Positions 35,349 through 47,660 of a stretch of 64,000 nucleotides of DNA are shown here, piece by piece (the stretch's first letter is position 1; the number at the start of each line of letters is the position of its first letter). The DNA is taken from positions 10,679,213 to 10,743,212 of the forward strand of contig NC_053408.1 in the NCBI RefSeq assembly GCF_016859285.1, in the 5' to 3' direction. The DNA comes from Xiphias gladius. Its lineage: Eukaryota; Chordata; Actinopteri; Istiophoriformes; Xiphiidae. Under the pieces are notes generated by a model, which had not been told where the DNA came from, did no database searches, and was given only the letters and a program-made list of their open reading frames with translations. A program made the translations under genes and the position numbers.

Positions 35349-36728
35349 TCAGATCCACTCAGAACCTTTTATCACTCCATATTTGCTGCTACTAGTGGTG
35401 CTGCTGCTGCTGCCTCTGTCTGCATCTGCTTTGCTGGAGGCGTGTTTGTAGGCCTGCCGGTGTTTACGTTCACGGTGAGGCTTGCTGTTGTTATTACTGT
35501 GGCTCTGAAGCTGGCTGTAGGCCTGACTGTCAGCCTCCAGCATGTTCTGAGGACGGAAGTCCTTCTGAACACTTCTAGGGGCATCTCCCATCCCTGCTTT
35601 GCCAAGGTTGTCATCATTATTGGTGTACTGCTGACGCTCCTCTTGTGCAATGTTCACATGGTTCTGCCGGCATGCCATCTTGGCACTAGTAAGATCAGTG
35701 ATGGGCAGTGGTCTGTCAGGGTTTCTTGTAGATACCAAAAGAGGCTTGATGGCAATGTTGTACCCTGGTGGGGCTGTTGGTGCATTCCAAGAATAAGGGT
35801 AGCTGCTGTAATCCTCTGCCCTCAATCCTGCCTCTTTAAGAGCTCCTTTTCCCTGTGTCGGTCCGTACAACTCATCATCAGGGAGCTGCACCCGACGGGA
35901 GCGTACAATCTCACAGATAGTACCTATGCCCAAGTGAAGCATCTCCCATATATTGAGTGCCAGACAGAGCAGGGAAACTGCATACATGATGATAAGAAAG
36001 ATTGTTTTCTCAGTGGGTCGTGACACAAAGCAGTCCACACTGTTAGGGCAGGGCAGGTCTGAGCACACGTAGGTGGGAGGTACTGCAAATCCATACAGGG
36101 CGTACTGTCCACACAAGAAAGCCACCTCCAGCAAGGAGCGGGCCAAGAGCTGAAGCACATATATGCGCATTAGTCCATCTTCTTTGATACGCTGGCGCCC
36201 ATCATGCCGTGCTTTGAGCGTTACTTGTCCATCAACACTACCTCCTTTTGCTGCTCCACCACCATCACCATCCACCTCTGCCTTTTCGTAGATCATTGGG
36301 TCTTCCTCTTGGTCATCCTCAGCCTCCTCAATACCCCTATGCTGCTTTCTGGCTGCAATATAATGCTTCTTGGGTTTCCTGCGTGAATATCCACTCACCT
36401 CCCCACTGTCTGCCTGCTCCTCTGACCGAGCAATCTTGTTGACAGCGTAGCCCAGGTACATGAGGGAAGGTGTGGCCACCAGAATGATTTGGAAGACCCA
36501 AAAGCGCACGTGTGAGAGTGGAGCGAAAGCGTCGTAGCAGACGTTCTCACAGCCGGGCTGACCTGTGTTGCAGACAAACTTGCTCTGCTCATCGTAGTAG
36601 ATGGACTCTCCTCCTACAGCTGTCAGCACAATGCGGAAAACAATGAGGACGGTGAGCCAGATCTTGCCCACAAATGTGGAGTGGTTGTGGATTTCTTCCA
36701 GCAGGCGAGTCAGGAAACTCCAACTCAT
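35349..36728 (-). CDS. gjc1: Connexin 45 (gap junction gamma-1)
   Basis: Gap junction subunit: six make a hemichannel and two hemichannels join neighbouring cells, as in early heart, vessel and nerve. The 459-residue chain starts [20 protein letters not shown], near-identical to the start I recall for Cx45. Four membrane spans are visible (about 21-39, 76-95, 189-210, 242-262). Extracellular loop cysteines follow the connexin code: C53-X6-C60-X3-C64 and C222-X4-C227-X5-C233. The cytoplasmic loop is long and carries an acidic run ([11 protein letters not shown]), as in Cx45. The tail ends SEWI, comparable to SVWI in mammals, a possible PDZ ligand. The coding region is one exon; the acceptor is probably at 36782. 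The open frame continues 13 codons upstream, but the conserved start and Kozak A at -3 fix this ATG. Confidence 0.95.
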   Translation of the reverse strand: MSWSFLTRLLEEIHNHSTFVGKIWLTVLIVFRIVLTAVGGESIYYDEQSKFVCNTGQPGCENVCYDAFAPLSHVRFWVFQIILVATPSLMYLGYAVNKIARSEEQADSGEVSGYSRRKPKKHYIAARKQHRGIEEAEDDQEEDPMIYEKAEVDGDGGGAAKGGSVDGQVTLKARHDGRQRIKEDGLMRIYVLQLLARSLLEVAFLCGQYALYGFAVPPTYVCSDLPCPNSVDCFVSRPTEKTIFLIIMYAVSLLCLALNIWEMLHLGIGTICEIVRSRRVQLPDDELYGPTQGKGALKEAGLRAEDYSSYPYSWNAPTAPPGYNIAIKPLLVSTRNPDRPLPITDLTSAKMACRQNHVNIAQEERQQYTNNDDNLGKAGMGDAPRSVQKDFRPQNMLEADSQAYSQLQSHSNNNSKPHRERKHRQAYKHASSKADADRGSSSSTTSSSKYGVIKGSEWI

Positions 36729-36739
36729 GGTAGTGGCAT
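36725..36739 (-). promoter_or_regulatory. gjc1: Four-codon uORF overlapping gjc1 start
   Basis: In the presumed 5'UTR, ATG-CCA-CTA-CCA-TGA begins 11 bases before the gjc1 ATG, and its TGA overlaps the main start as ATGA. The uATG has T at -3, a weak context, so leaky scanning or reinitiation would be expected. It matters only if the exon really extends upstream to the acceptor at 36782. Confidence 0.6.
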
Positions 36740-36781
36740 GGAAACTACAGCGAGAGGCAAGATACACCTCCTGTTACTCAC

Positions 36782-39700
36782 CTGTGGAGGGAGCAGAAAT
36801 GGTTTACCTTTGTACATGTAACCACATTAATACACACAATTCATTTAGAACTCCTTATAGTAAAATATGTTCACCATTTAAAGACAAGCAAAATATCTGC
36901 ACAGAACTGAGTAGAACAGTTCAGTTAACAGGCACTCCTTAATTTTTAAGTGTCTGATTTGAGGAGAGAAAAATGAAAAAGATGATTTATTTATTAATCT
37001 GTCTTTCTGTGTCTGTGTGCATTTCTCCACAATAACAACACATTTATCCTTGATTCTTTAAATAGCTTAGCCCTAAAGCAAATGTCTAAACATACCCTTG
37101 GCAATAGTACACAAAGGGAAGAGTAATGATGGCCATGGAATGTCTAACCATAATTGCTTTAGTGAACTGAATTTCCCTGATATTTTTAGGTTATTACAAC
37201 GTCTGTCCAGATGTTCCAAAATAGGGAAATTTTCTCTCTTAAAGTATTTCTGATATCCTTTAGTGATTTCATCATTCAATTCATTATTCTAGCCATTCAT
37301 TCATTCACTTTTTATTTAATTTTTCTAAGCTACATTGATAATATATTTAAACACAGAGTACTCGGCAAAGAAAGTAGTGGTAATATACAGATCAGCCACA
37401 ACATTAAAACCAATTACCTGTTTTAATGACTGATTGGTGTGTACAGGGTTTGAATAAGCTATTGTGGTAAAACACTCTCATTCTCAAAAGTGTTAGCCCT
37501 TTATTTATTCTTTATATCCCTGTGGAATATACATTAACCTCAAATGTATCCACCATTTATCCCTAATGAATGTGGCATGAATATATAACAAAAAAGTCCA
37601 TTACTCTGCATAAGCTGCCATCCTCAGATTAAAATGTGTATTTACTTCCATATACTATGGTATTCATATGTGGGGCATTGTGATTAAAATTAATGGAACA
37701 ACATGACAAAAATAAAGACTAGCATCAGTCTTAAATACTGCCCAGCTACATGCTAACAAAGTTATGTGTGCCATAATTAGCTAGAGAATGAGGGCTGGAG
37801 ATGCTCTGAGGCAGTAGCTCACTGGATGGCTGGTTAAGTAGTTATACGGAGCTAGCAGAAACAGCAGACACAATAGAGGACGTGCAAAGGATGAAATGAC
37901 CCTCTCTGAGTGAAATTAGTGCAGAAAGTACATCGTCCCTGAATTTTCAGTTGTACTTATCTTTACCCGGTAAAATCATTTTTAACCTCTACTGAAAAAG
38001 ACCTACTCAAGCTAAACTTAACCCTGAAAATCCTTTGTTTAACCTAAAGTTGTGAGTTCAAAGGCTTTCTTATGCTTGTGTATCGCTTGTGTATATTCCC
38101 ACAATCAAGTACTGTTCTGCACTGTTTCATGTTATTACATGCATTTGATTTCCATATATCAGGGGACAGAAGACCGAGGCAAACAAAAGCAGGTGATGTA
38201 GGAACAGGGTCAAAGTTGTTCTGAGTCACTGTATGAAGTCAGTTATGTTATCATACTGTTTGGCAAAATATGGTAAAAGCTCGGTTAGTGTTCAGGGCTC
38301 AGATCACAAATTTATCTTTTGATCTGCTTGCAGTTTTGGTCCTAAAGTGACCCCACTGTTAGAACAAATTAGTCCCTCTGGCTGAGGGTGCATAATTACG
38401 TAAAAAAGGAAACATGGGGTTTTCTTTTATTTGTTTTGCAACTGCAACAACTAATTAATTAGTCAATGGGTTGAACATTTATCTGTAACAATTTTGACAG
38501 TTGATTAATCTTTTAACTGAAAATTTTTCTCACTGCCGCTGTCTTCATAAAAGGCATACTGACGCACTGTGACAATGAGTCAGTGCCACATTTTATCCAA
38601 AAACACCTTCATGAAAGCAGGACCAGCTGCTGCTAACACAAGAGTTAATAATGTTCCTCATTTTTCACTCAGTAAAGAAAAAAAAAAAAAAAAATTCCAG
38701 ACTGTCTCATTAAGAGTCATGTGCCCTCTAAAAGTGCACATCTGGCCACGTTGTGCAATGTACTATTTGGAGACCCAGTAGCATAGCTATCATCACCCAA
38801 ACACAAGTCTAGCGGATGCCATGAAACTAGGAACACTCCCTCTTTCAGCTCATCAGCAAAGCCTCACGTTGCTGCACAACAATAGAGTAAAGCAAATTTA
38901 ATTGCCTGCCCCCTGCCTGGTCATAATAATCCTGTGTGTATAGTTCAATAATGCATGTTACCATCAGAATAACATATAAATGGCACAAATTTAGGTCAAT
39001 TTAGGTCATCCTGAATCAAAGTAATAAGTGACTCATCAACAAAATAGTCTGGTAAGGAGCCTGCAGGGTGAGGTAGAGTCGGTATTAGAGCTTTGTCTGC
39101 ATTTTTAATAAATTTTAATGTACCCTTTGGAGTTTTTACAAATAGTGGCCCTGTAGGTAAACCTGCAGTTTCAGCACGTGAACAAGGTTGCACATGCCTG
39201 TCAGAACCAAGAGGGTCATATGATTTCTGCTGACAGGAGGGGATGGTCGTTCTGATTTCTTGTGTTTGTTTTGTTTTAATTTACAGCCTAGATGGTATTT
39301 TTAACATTTTGTGGATCATTCCTATCGGTCATCATAGCATTCTTTCTCAGTTATTACAGATTTGACACCACTCGGAGGGGTCCAGTTGGGCAGGCAAGTT
39401 TCGGGACAACAACCCCCCAACTTTGCCATACTTTGGATGGGAAAACAGGGCTTCATTCTCCCAGCACAGGCACAGACAAACGGAGGAATAAAATGTGCAA
39501 GAATTTAGAGGATTACCTTTCAGTTTTGTTACCAGATTTTTGTTATAAACATATCAGCCTTTCTTGTTAAACACATATGCACCAAGCCAGAGCCTGATGT
39601 CAACAAACGAGTAAAATCTGTGGAACAGAAAATAAATTCCAGAGGATTACTGTACGTTTTTGCACAAAACTGCTAAGTCTCAAAATGTTACAACAGCTCC

Positions 39701-42681
39701 ATAGCCCAGGTTGCTGGCAGCACCACACTGAATGCCTGAAGTTGGTACATTGCGCTTTTCTCCAGATGTCTTCCAGGCCCAGACCAACAGCCTCCTGTAT
39801 CCTACAGTGCCAGTAAAATAACTATTTGACGAGTGTAAGTTAAAAGAGCAACCACCCTTGCACATGCCTATCTAAGAAGGCTTCAAGCTGTGAATGTGAA
39901 GGGTCGTGGTTTCCTTCAAAGCAGTTTAAGTGAAGCTCCACCCAAAATCTATCTTTTGAGCATGAAATGCTTACCCACTATTAACTAGAAAGGCGACGGT
40001 AAAACTTTTTAAAAAGTATTCTGGTGAGTATTTTGTTCTTGACTACATACACACTAAACAGTTAGAAAGCTGGCTTGGGAAAAAAAGGCAGATGAGAGGA
40101 GGGGATGGCACACAACAAAGGTCCCTGGCCAGACTTAAACCAGGTACACTATGACCCCATGGTCAATATCTTAATTGCAAAAAACACCTTTCATGTCATA
40201 CAGACATAGTCAGGGCACAATATCTTTGATGTGCTGATCCACGGACACACATTAGTCCACGATGATGTGCATTAAATGGTGCCAGTATGTGAGCTGACAT
40301 ATACAAAATTGTGCAAGGGTTTAAACACATATCATATACCTGTGTGTTTGCATTTAGTACAGATTAAGAGAACAAAAAGCGACAATAACTAGCAGACCTG
40401 GGTCTTGTGTCTTGCTTCTAGAGTAAGTAACTGATTTCCAGTTGTGCCTAGAAGCCAATTAGTCAACTACGTCAGGAATTCAGACCAGCAAACAAGCTAA
40501 ATAGCAATATGAATGACTATAGCAAGCAGAATAAATCTCTGGCGTTAACTCAAATACACAGGCAGAAATCATCATCACTGCTTTTCATACATGTCTTGGC
40601 CAACTTAATGGAAAAAAGTAATGATATGCCCTGAGGGAAAGCAAACTTTAGAATCAGCATTTTTCTTCACTGTCACAAGTGTTTAAGACATGAAGCCCCC
40701 AGCAGTATTTTGGGGTCACTTTGTGAGCCATCCACTCCAACCACACACAGATGATGAAGTATGTACAAAATAAAATTGATCTTGACACAAGCCTCTAGCA
40801 AAGAGAGCTACTTTGTCTACCTGCAGAAAGTCAATACGACTACACTATGACTGGAAAACCATTATTTACACAGATGGGGACTACCCAGTATTACTACAGC
40901 AGCAACTGGAGAACTACTTTCTTGTACAAGGGCATCTCAGTTGAAGTAATTGTTTTTTCCAGTTTTCCAGTGTCTTCTGTTATGTGATTTTACTCTGGAA
41001 GTAAACACAATCCAGTGACTACTTTTTGCCTCCTCTGCAAAATTTGCCTTTAATTTTAGCAAATCTCTGAATTGGTTAGGAGAATTCTGAACAAAGTGTG
41101 ACAGGTTTCTAGCATTTATCTCGACCAAGTGGTAATAATAACAAATAGTAAAATCTGTTATGATGTAACGTATGTAAAGGGTGAAAACCAATTAGCTAAT
41201 CAATTTCACAGAAAATGAATCGTTGGCAATTCTTACTACAAATAAGCAATTTTTGAACATACTACTTGTAACTACTATTTAACAGCAACCGGCACTGGTC
41301 CTGCTACTCCTTCTCCGCCTCCTTCTTCTCAACTATTTCAACTAATCACAATAATAAAAAATTATAATTAAATGATCTAAATCTTACTGTTCTTACATCA
41401 CCAGCTCTAATGAATTTAAGTCATTATTCGTATTACCCCTTTTTGTTTTATCCTTCTTATCCACCTTGCTTTTCCAACCAGAATTTGGAGAGATTTCAAA
41501 CCCAATGTGCCTGCAAAGCGAACAGAGATAGCACCAATAAAATAAACAAAACCATAAACATTTAACCATATTCCTAAATTTCTATAGGTGACAGTATAAT
41601 TGTTAATTTACAGTTAAATTGTGTTTTTAATTAGCTTATGCATGTAAATGTTTTGTTCACGTTTTAACTCATAAAGCTTTCACTTTATGACTTTACTTTG
41701 CCTATATCTGTCTATAATTCAAGCCTATGTGTTCTTTCCATCTCTAATCATGTTTCTCACTTTTACTGCAGGAAGGGAGAAACGTGAAATTTTAAAATCA
41801 AATACCCCAAAAAGAAAAGCACGTAAAACAACAGATCCACATTAAATTAATGGATTAAGATTTTTGTGCTGTACTTGGATTAAAATTTAGCACAAAGTAA
41901 TTTAACTTTATCCAGTTGCTTGGACTGTGTTGTATCTGTGTGAGCCCCAACGATGAAACATCCACAGACTGTCAGGATAAATTCCGATCAGAGAAAGATA
42001 AATAAATAATGCAAACTGATATATGTACTGTTTATTTTATTAAGGGTCACATAGGTACTCCAACGAATAGTCGATTAGTTAATCAATTTGACAGAAAAAT
42101 TAACCGTTGGCGATTTTGAAAATAGATTTGGATAATTTAAGTAGTTAATTCTAAGAAAAAAAAATCTGTGGTTCCACTTTTGGAAATGTGAAAATTTGCT
42201 GCGTTTCTCTGTTTTTATATCATTATTAACGTAGCTACGTGAATATCTTCGGCTTTCTGACTGTTGGTCGGAGCATTAAGCTAACGTTAAAATAACTAGG
42301 GAAAGACTGTCAAAGGGTTTTAACCTTGACGAAATCGTTGTATAATGCTTAGCAATGCCTATCAATTATTATCAAGGACATATGGTATGATACAATAACT
42401 TAAAAAAGCTTGTGAAACATAACTGACAAAAATTATATGCAGGTCAATTAAGGTAACCCGAAAGTGCCAGCAAACGTTGGTTATGGCTAACTAGCTAACT
42501 CAGCTAACCTAGCACGAAGTCAAAATTCATCCAAACTGACCTGGAAATAGACTAATCTCATGGTATTTCTTGTACCTTACATTTTCTCTACAATCTTCTA
42601 GTAATTTTTCCGCAAACATATCGTCTCAAGTAACAGGAGACCGTCATTTATTTGCCCACCTCACCGAAGCAGCATCCTCAC
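36782..42681. other. Probable gjc1 intron 1, no other gene seen
   Basis: 5.9 kb with no coding pattern. Short relics: CAGATCAGCCACAACATTAA (about 37388-37412), the end of a dispersed fish element; copies of an ATTAATC-rich repeat at about 38436-38545, 41185-41245 and 42050-42150; an A17 run near 38680. GCTAGC/TTAGC and AACGTT words cluster at 42230-42520, just inside the candidate first exon. Confidence 0.45.
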
Positions 42682-42770
42682 CTTTTCAGAAAGCACGGCT
42701 GGAGCTGCTCCCATCTGCCAGAGAGCTGGAGTAATGGTACGCCCTCACCAATCAACCGGCAAAATGCTCT
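42682..42770 (-). promoter_or_regulatory. gjc1: Candidate 5'UTR exon and promoter of gjc1
   Basis: On the minus strand an inverted CCAAT box (ATTGG near 42748-42753) precedes a GC-rich stretch ending CTGAAAAG followed by a good donor GTGAGG (42677-42681). Connexin genes typically have a noncoding first exon and one coding exon, so this donor would pair with the acceptor at 36782 across a 5.9 kb intron. No other donor of this quality with promoter-like context was noticed upstream. The assignment is by position and splice consensus only. Confidence 0.4.
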
Positions 42771-43048
42771 ACTATTGTGCAGGGCGAAGTAAAAATCTTC
42801 ATCGCCGAATTACAGCCAAAAAAAAAAAAAATTAAATTAAAAAAAAAAAAACAAATAAGTAAATATATACAATAATCATAAAATGTCCCCAAAGTTTCAG
42901 GTGAGTGCAGTTCTTACAAATGAAAGTGTTGTATTTACTTTTAATCATGGAGACTGGACTGGATAGGGAGCGAGAGCTTGATTGTATAAGCAGAGGAAGA
43001 CAAACGAGCTGGTGCAGGGCAAGGAGGGGTGTGTGTGCGTGTGTTTGT

Positions 43049-43082
<34 letters not shown>

Positions 43083-46000
43083 CAGAGAGTAATTTCAGCA
43101 TTATATGGCAGTTTTCCTTAATGAGACTGTTATAAAAGGCAAAAACAAAAAAAATGAAAAACAACCCAAAAACTGGTAAATGCCAAGGTCCTGGTTTACC
43201 CTCCTTCTAAGGCTGACAAACATCGTTACATATTTGTACTTGTATCCAAGTATCTAACATAAATCACGGGGACATATGTTGTTTTTAAAAAAATATCTTA
43301 TGAAAGTAGCCTCCTGTTTTGTTTTGTTTTTTGTTTGATTTTTTTTCTTGATACTTTGTTTTGGGCTCACGATCATTAGTCAGGGTCAGGTATAGGCAAA
43401 ATATGACCTACAATCAGTGTCACACACTGGCTGCATATGTCACCTTTTATACCTGCAGCTGAATGCCAAAGAAGTCCTAATTGTGTTTGAAATACCAGCT
43501 CTACCGCTGTGTCAAAACGTTGCACAGTCTCAGTCTGTTGTTCTGTAGACAAATATCCTATTTTTCTCAGGTTAACGGCTATCATCTTCAGCTTTGTCTA
43601 TCTTTCATCATGGACATGGAAGATATTCTACGGACAAATGAGGACTTTGTCACTTTAAACAGCAGATTTATCCACTCCAGACAGGGGAGAAGCACATGTG
43701 CTGCTTTATCAACAATGCACAGGGATGGGTTAAGATTAGATTGCGTTCAGTGCAGCAGCACATGACAAAAATGTGTTGTTAAACAAGTCATTAATCTATA
43801 CCTTTTTGTAAAGAACACTAAGGTTCACTGCAAAATATCTGGTTTCCACCAGTTCCTTCTAGATCTCGCTGCACAAATGGTAGGAAGAGTTGGTCATGAG
43901 TCAGGGCTTCATGAAAAGGGCAAAGACAAGAGTTTTCAGACAACACATACCGTATATTTACCACATTGCTTTCTTCGGACTGGGTCCGAGACTAAGCAGA
44001 CACCAACAGTTTGTTTCACCTTCTTCCATCGGGTTTCGGATACAAATCGTGGCTCAGTATCTGTCTTGTCAGGAACTTTTTGCACTCTGCTAACACAAAG
44101 CGCACTCAACAAGCTGCCTTAAAGGGGTGCTCCACCAATTTTACACATAAAGGTCAGTTTACTCGTCATGGAGAATACCACTCAAGCCCGTAACAAGAGC
44201 TTTGTAATGCCATGTGTACTTCTGATGGGACCTTTCTGATGTCCTAGAAAACAACCCAGATGATACAATCATCAGTCTGTGTACAATCTGGGCGGGTGAA
44301 GTTTAAAAGATGAGGACAGTTAACAGGCGCAGCCCTGCTGCATCAGTTCTATTTAAAATCTCTCCCTTTCCAGTCCGACTGCTTTATGGTAGTACAAAAC
44401 TAAATCGCAGGAGTTACCCCTTTAATAACACCCAGGGCTACTTTTGCCAAAACATTTGGCTCCTATATACTGTATTTCAGTTACATATTTTCCCTTGTAT
44501 GTCCCATAAGTTACCATAGTTTATAATATCCCACACTGCATGACCTCTCTTCAGCTTTCCTCACATTGCTACTGCTTCAGCAGATAACTCATGAATACAT
44601 GAAAGCCTTGAACGTCACAGTGAGGTTTATTTTTAATATTAAACATCTTCAAGGACATGCAGATACAATTGAAACATTGTTTTTTTTTTTCCGTAGCTGA
44701 AAAAAAAATAAGCCAAAGAATCTCAGCTTTATCTCTACCATTCATCTCAAGGACATTAGATAAATGTTAGCTCAGAAAGCCCGCACTTCCCTCTGCTTTC
44801 CCTCTCCATCTGTTGCTAACTGACTGTTCCTTTCAGGGAGAGCCACTGCTCAAAGCTATTAGCTCAACTTTTGGCTGGCATTGTATTCTTAAACTGTCAG
44901 CAGAAGAATCAAACGGAGAGTAGTGGAAACACTTACAGTCCTAATCAGCCTGATAGCGTTTTGGCATAGGGAGCTCACATCCTAATTCAGAGTGACCTCT
45001 TGCAAGCCTCAAATCCCTTAACTGAGTTATCTTTCACCTCGGAAGGAGTAATCAAATGGACAAAAATCAATGAGGTTATCCATAAAAGCAATCATCAGAT
45101 AGCACTGGCAATTTAAAGCATTTCAACAGTTGAGTGTCTACTGTTATTGGTGGGGGAAAGGCTGTATCAGCTGGGATCTGGATATTGACAGGGAGGTACA
45201 ACAGGAGGCACCGAGGCTGTCATTGACGAGTTCGAGATCCTCAAATGCAATTCGTCATCGTTCTCCACAGACTGATGTTAATTGGGTTTTCTATCCATTC
45301 ACTTACCTCCAGAGGTCTTTGAAAATTGGGTTCGGCGGCAAGTTATCTTTTGCCTATTTAACCATAATAGACACTGCATGCACTCTTTCCTTGACAATGT
45401 CAGGTTCAATATGACCTAAACTGAAGGATCAATTCTGTAAGGATCAATTGAGCTGAGAGTTGCAGAAGCTAACAGAGAGGTTTTCCAAGAAGAGGTGGAC
45501 GATACATAGATAATAAAAGCAGAGGGAGTGAGGGCTACAGTGTTTTGTACAGTCAGCTAACAGTCAGCCAGTGACAGTATCACTATGGGTCCTGGACTGA
45601 CAACAGAAAATATAATGGTAGACAACAACAATGACACGGAATCACCCGAGGGACGGAGTGACAGAATAAATCAGAGAGACGAAATCAGATGTGGAGAGAG
45701 AACAATGCTGAAGACATTGGATGCAAAGACGCCTGGAATGTGTTCATCTGATCTGACAGAGGTGAAACTAGAAAAGACGAAGGCAGTATAGAGGAGGAGA
45801 TGAAACAGAGGTTAGATGCAGAAACTGGGTTATGGCAGGCTAAATGGACACAAAGTGGACTGAATTCCAAACAAGTTAAAAAAGCTGAATCAACATATTA
45901 CACGGCTGACTTCAGCAGGATCTCAAACTCACACGATGATATGGAGCACGCACAAACACCATGTCATCTCCGCCACCACAGCCTTGAGCCTTTGCTGTCA

Positions 46001-46599
46001 TATTCTCTTTGAGTTATTTCATGACTTCGCATCGGCACCACTGTTTACGCCAAAGGACCCATCAGTGACATGGTTTCCTTATTAATCCAGTGCAACACAT
46101 CTCCTTGATAGCTTAAATGACTGGCATGTTGTAAGAACTGACAAAAGTCTGTCACTGCACAGGACAATCCTAAACAGTTTTGATAGAGCTACTTAGAGTT
46201 GGCGCCATCTTCTGTTCAAGAGATGTACACAGAGGTTAAGATTAGCACACACTTTGGCTTGTGACCCCTTCAAACAAAGAAATGTCCAATTGCGACCCCT
46301 CATCACAGATTATGGTCTTAGTATGTACATGATTTAGGGGCACCTCAAATAAGGAGTGCAATCATTTGAAGAGTTTGTATAGGCCTGGGGACAAAAAAAA
46401 GAAAACACAGGAATGATCAAATAAAAGTAAATAAAGGGGTATAAGTAAATTGATAAAGGCATAGAATATCTGGATAAAATCATAACACACACAGCATTGC
46501 ACAAACAACCAATTAAATACATGTCTTCATGATTACAACTAAAAGGGACATGTACTTGGGTTCATATGTGAGATAACGTGTCAAAGAGGAGAGAGAAAT
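42771..46599. other. Intergenic, gjc1 to phospho1, part 1
   Basis: Mostly AT-rich single-copy-looking DNA. A (GT)n(GA)n microsatellite lies at about 43028-43086 and A-rich runs at 42820-42850. No gene recognised; longest open frames are under 120 codons and show no family likeness. Confidence 0.45.
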
Positions 46600-47660
46600 T
46601 GGATCAGAGTTGATAAAAACTGGGGAGCATTAGCTTAAGTCTGATGGATCGTAGCAGGGCAGTGAGATCTGATCTCGTTTAGTGTCAATTTTGCTAGTAA
46701 AGAATCTTAGGAAATATTCTCAGGAATCTGGTGTTACTTCATGATCATTTGTGACTGCAGGGTTGAGTACTGCATTTATTGTATATTATAAAACTTTAGG
46801 TCTACGGGCCTGTTTGAACATGACATCAGAAAAGTATTTGGTTCTCTCTGTTTTGACACGCTGTTGGTATTCAGCCAGATAGTATTGCAGATGCTGGTAT
46901 GGAAACTTGGAGTTTATCTTTTTTCCATTTACAATCTGCTCTACTGCATTCCTGCCTAGCCTCACGATTTATGGAGCTAAACCAGGGCTGAGCTTTGATT
47001 TTCTTTCTAACTTTCTTAAGGGGAAACTGAGTCAAGAATATTGGTGCAGCAGGGGGAGCTTCAATGAGAGCAGAGAAGAAGGCATCAGAGAACTGCCTTG
47101 CAGTGGGAGGGTTAATAGACCTGGAATAGTTTCCTGGCTGACTGGGTTTAGGAGTCTGGGAGGGGAGTGAGATGGAAGACTCAATGATCAGATAAACTGA
47201 CATCCCTAATCTGGACATTGGAGATCGGAACGCCAAAAGTTAAAATAAGGTCAAGAGTAGGACCCATGACTAACTGAGCAAGACTGAAACAGTCATTTAA
47301 GTGTCGAAAATCCCGAGCAAGTGGATTAGATGGACAGCAAATGGGATTGTTAAAGTCAACTAAAATGAAAAGGTTATCAGACTTAGTAACCATAAAAGAC
47401 AAAAAATTAGAGAATTCATTGATAAAAACCTCTGTGAATTTAGGGACGCTGTACATAAGTGCAAAGAGTACTGTAGGTGACAGTTCAATCTAACACTGCT
47501 GTATATTAAAAACTTGTATATTCATCAGTCGAGATGGGTTTACAGGTAAAAAGATCATTTAAAACCATAGCCAGGCCTCCGCCACGGCCAGTAAGCCACG
47601 GTGAGGTAAGAAATTTGTATTTTGGCGAACACAACTCAGAAGAAGAGCTGATTTCACCAG
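46600..47660 (-). mobile_element. Rex1/L2-like retrotransposon relic
   Basis: Minus-strand pieces in the correct order: a GGLAMVL-type segment near 47570; the endonuclease core with VYRPPK-like SVPKFTEVFINEFSNFLS, LFILVDFNNP, LARDFRHLND, LVMGPTLDLILTFG and the diagnostic SLSDH (47456-47184); then the linker PWFSSINREARQECSRADCKWKKDKLQV-like block (about 46985-46900) and FFTSKIDTKRDQI-like sequence (about 46690). Several frame shifts and stops show it is inactive. The reverse transcriptase is missing here. Confidence 0.75.

Noticed and set aside
35442-36023. 193-codon plus-strand frame across gjc1
   Set aside because: Antisense shadow of the connexin coding exon.
36729-36767. 13-codon upstream extension of the connexin frame
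   Set aside because: It begins at a GTG, and the conserved Cx45 start [10 protein letters not shown] is at 36728.
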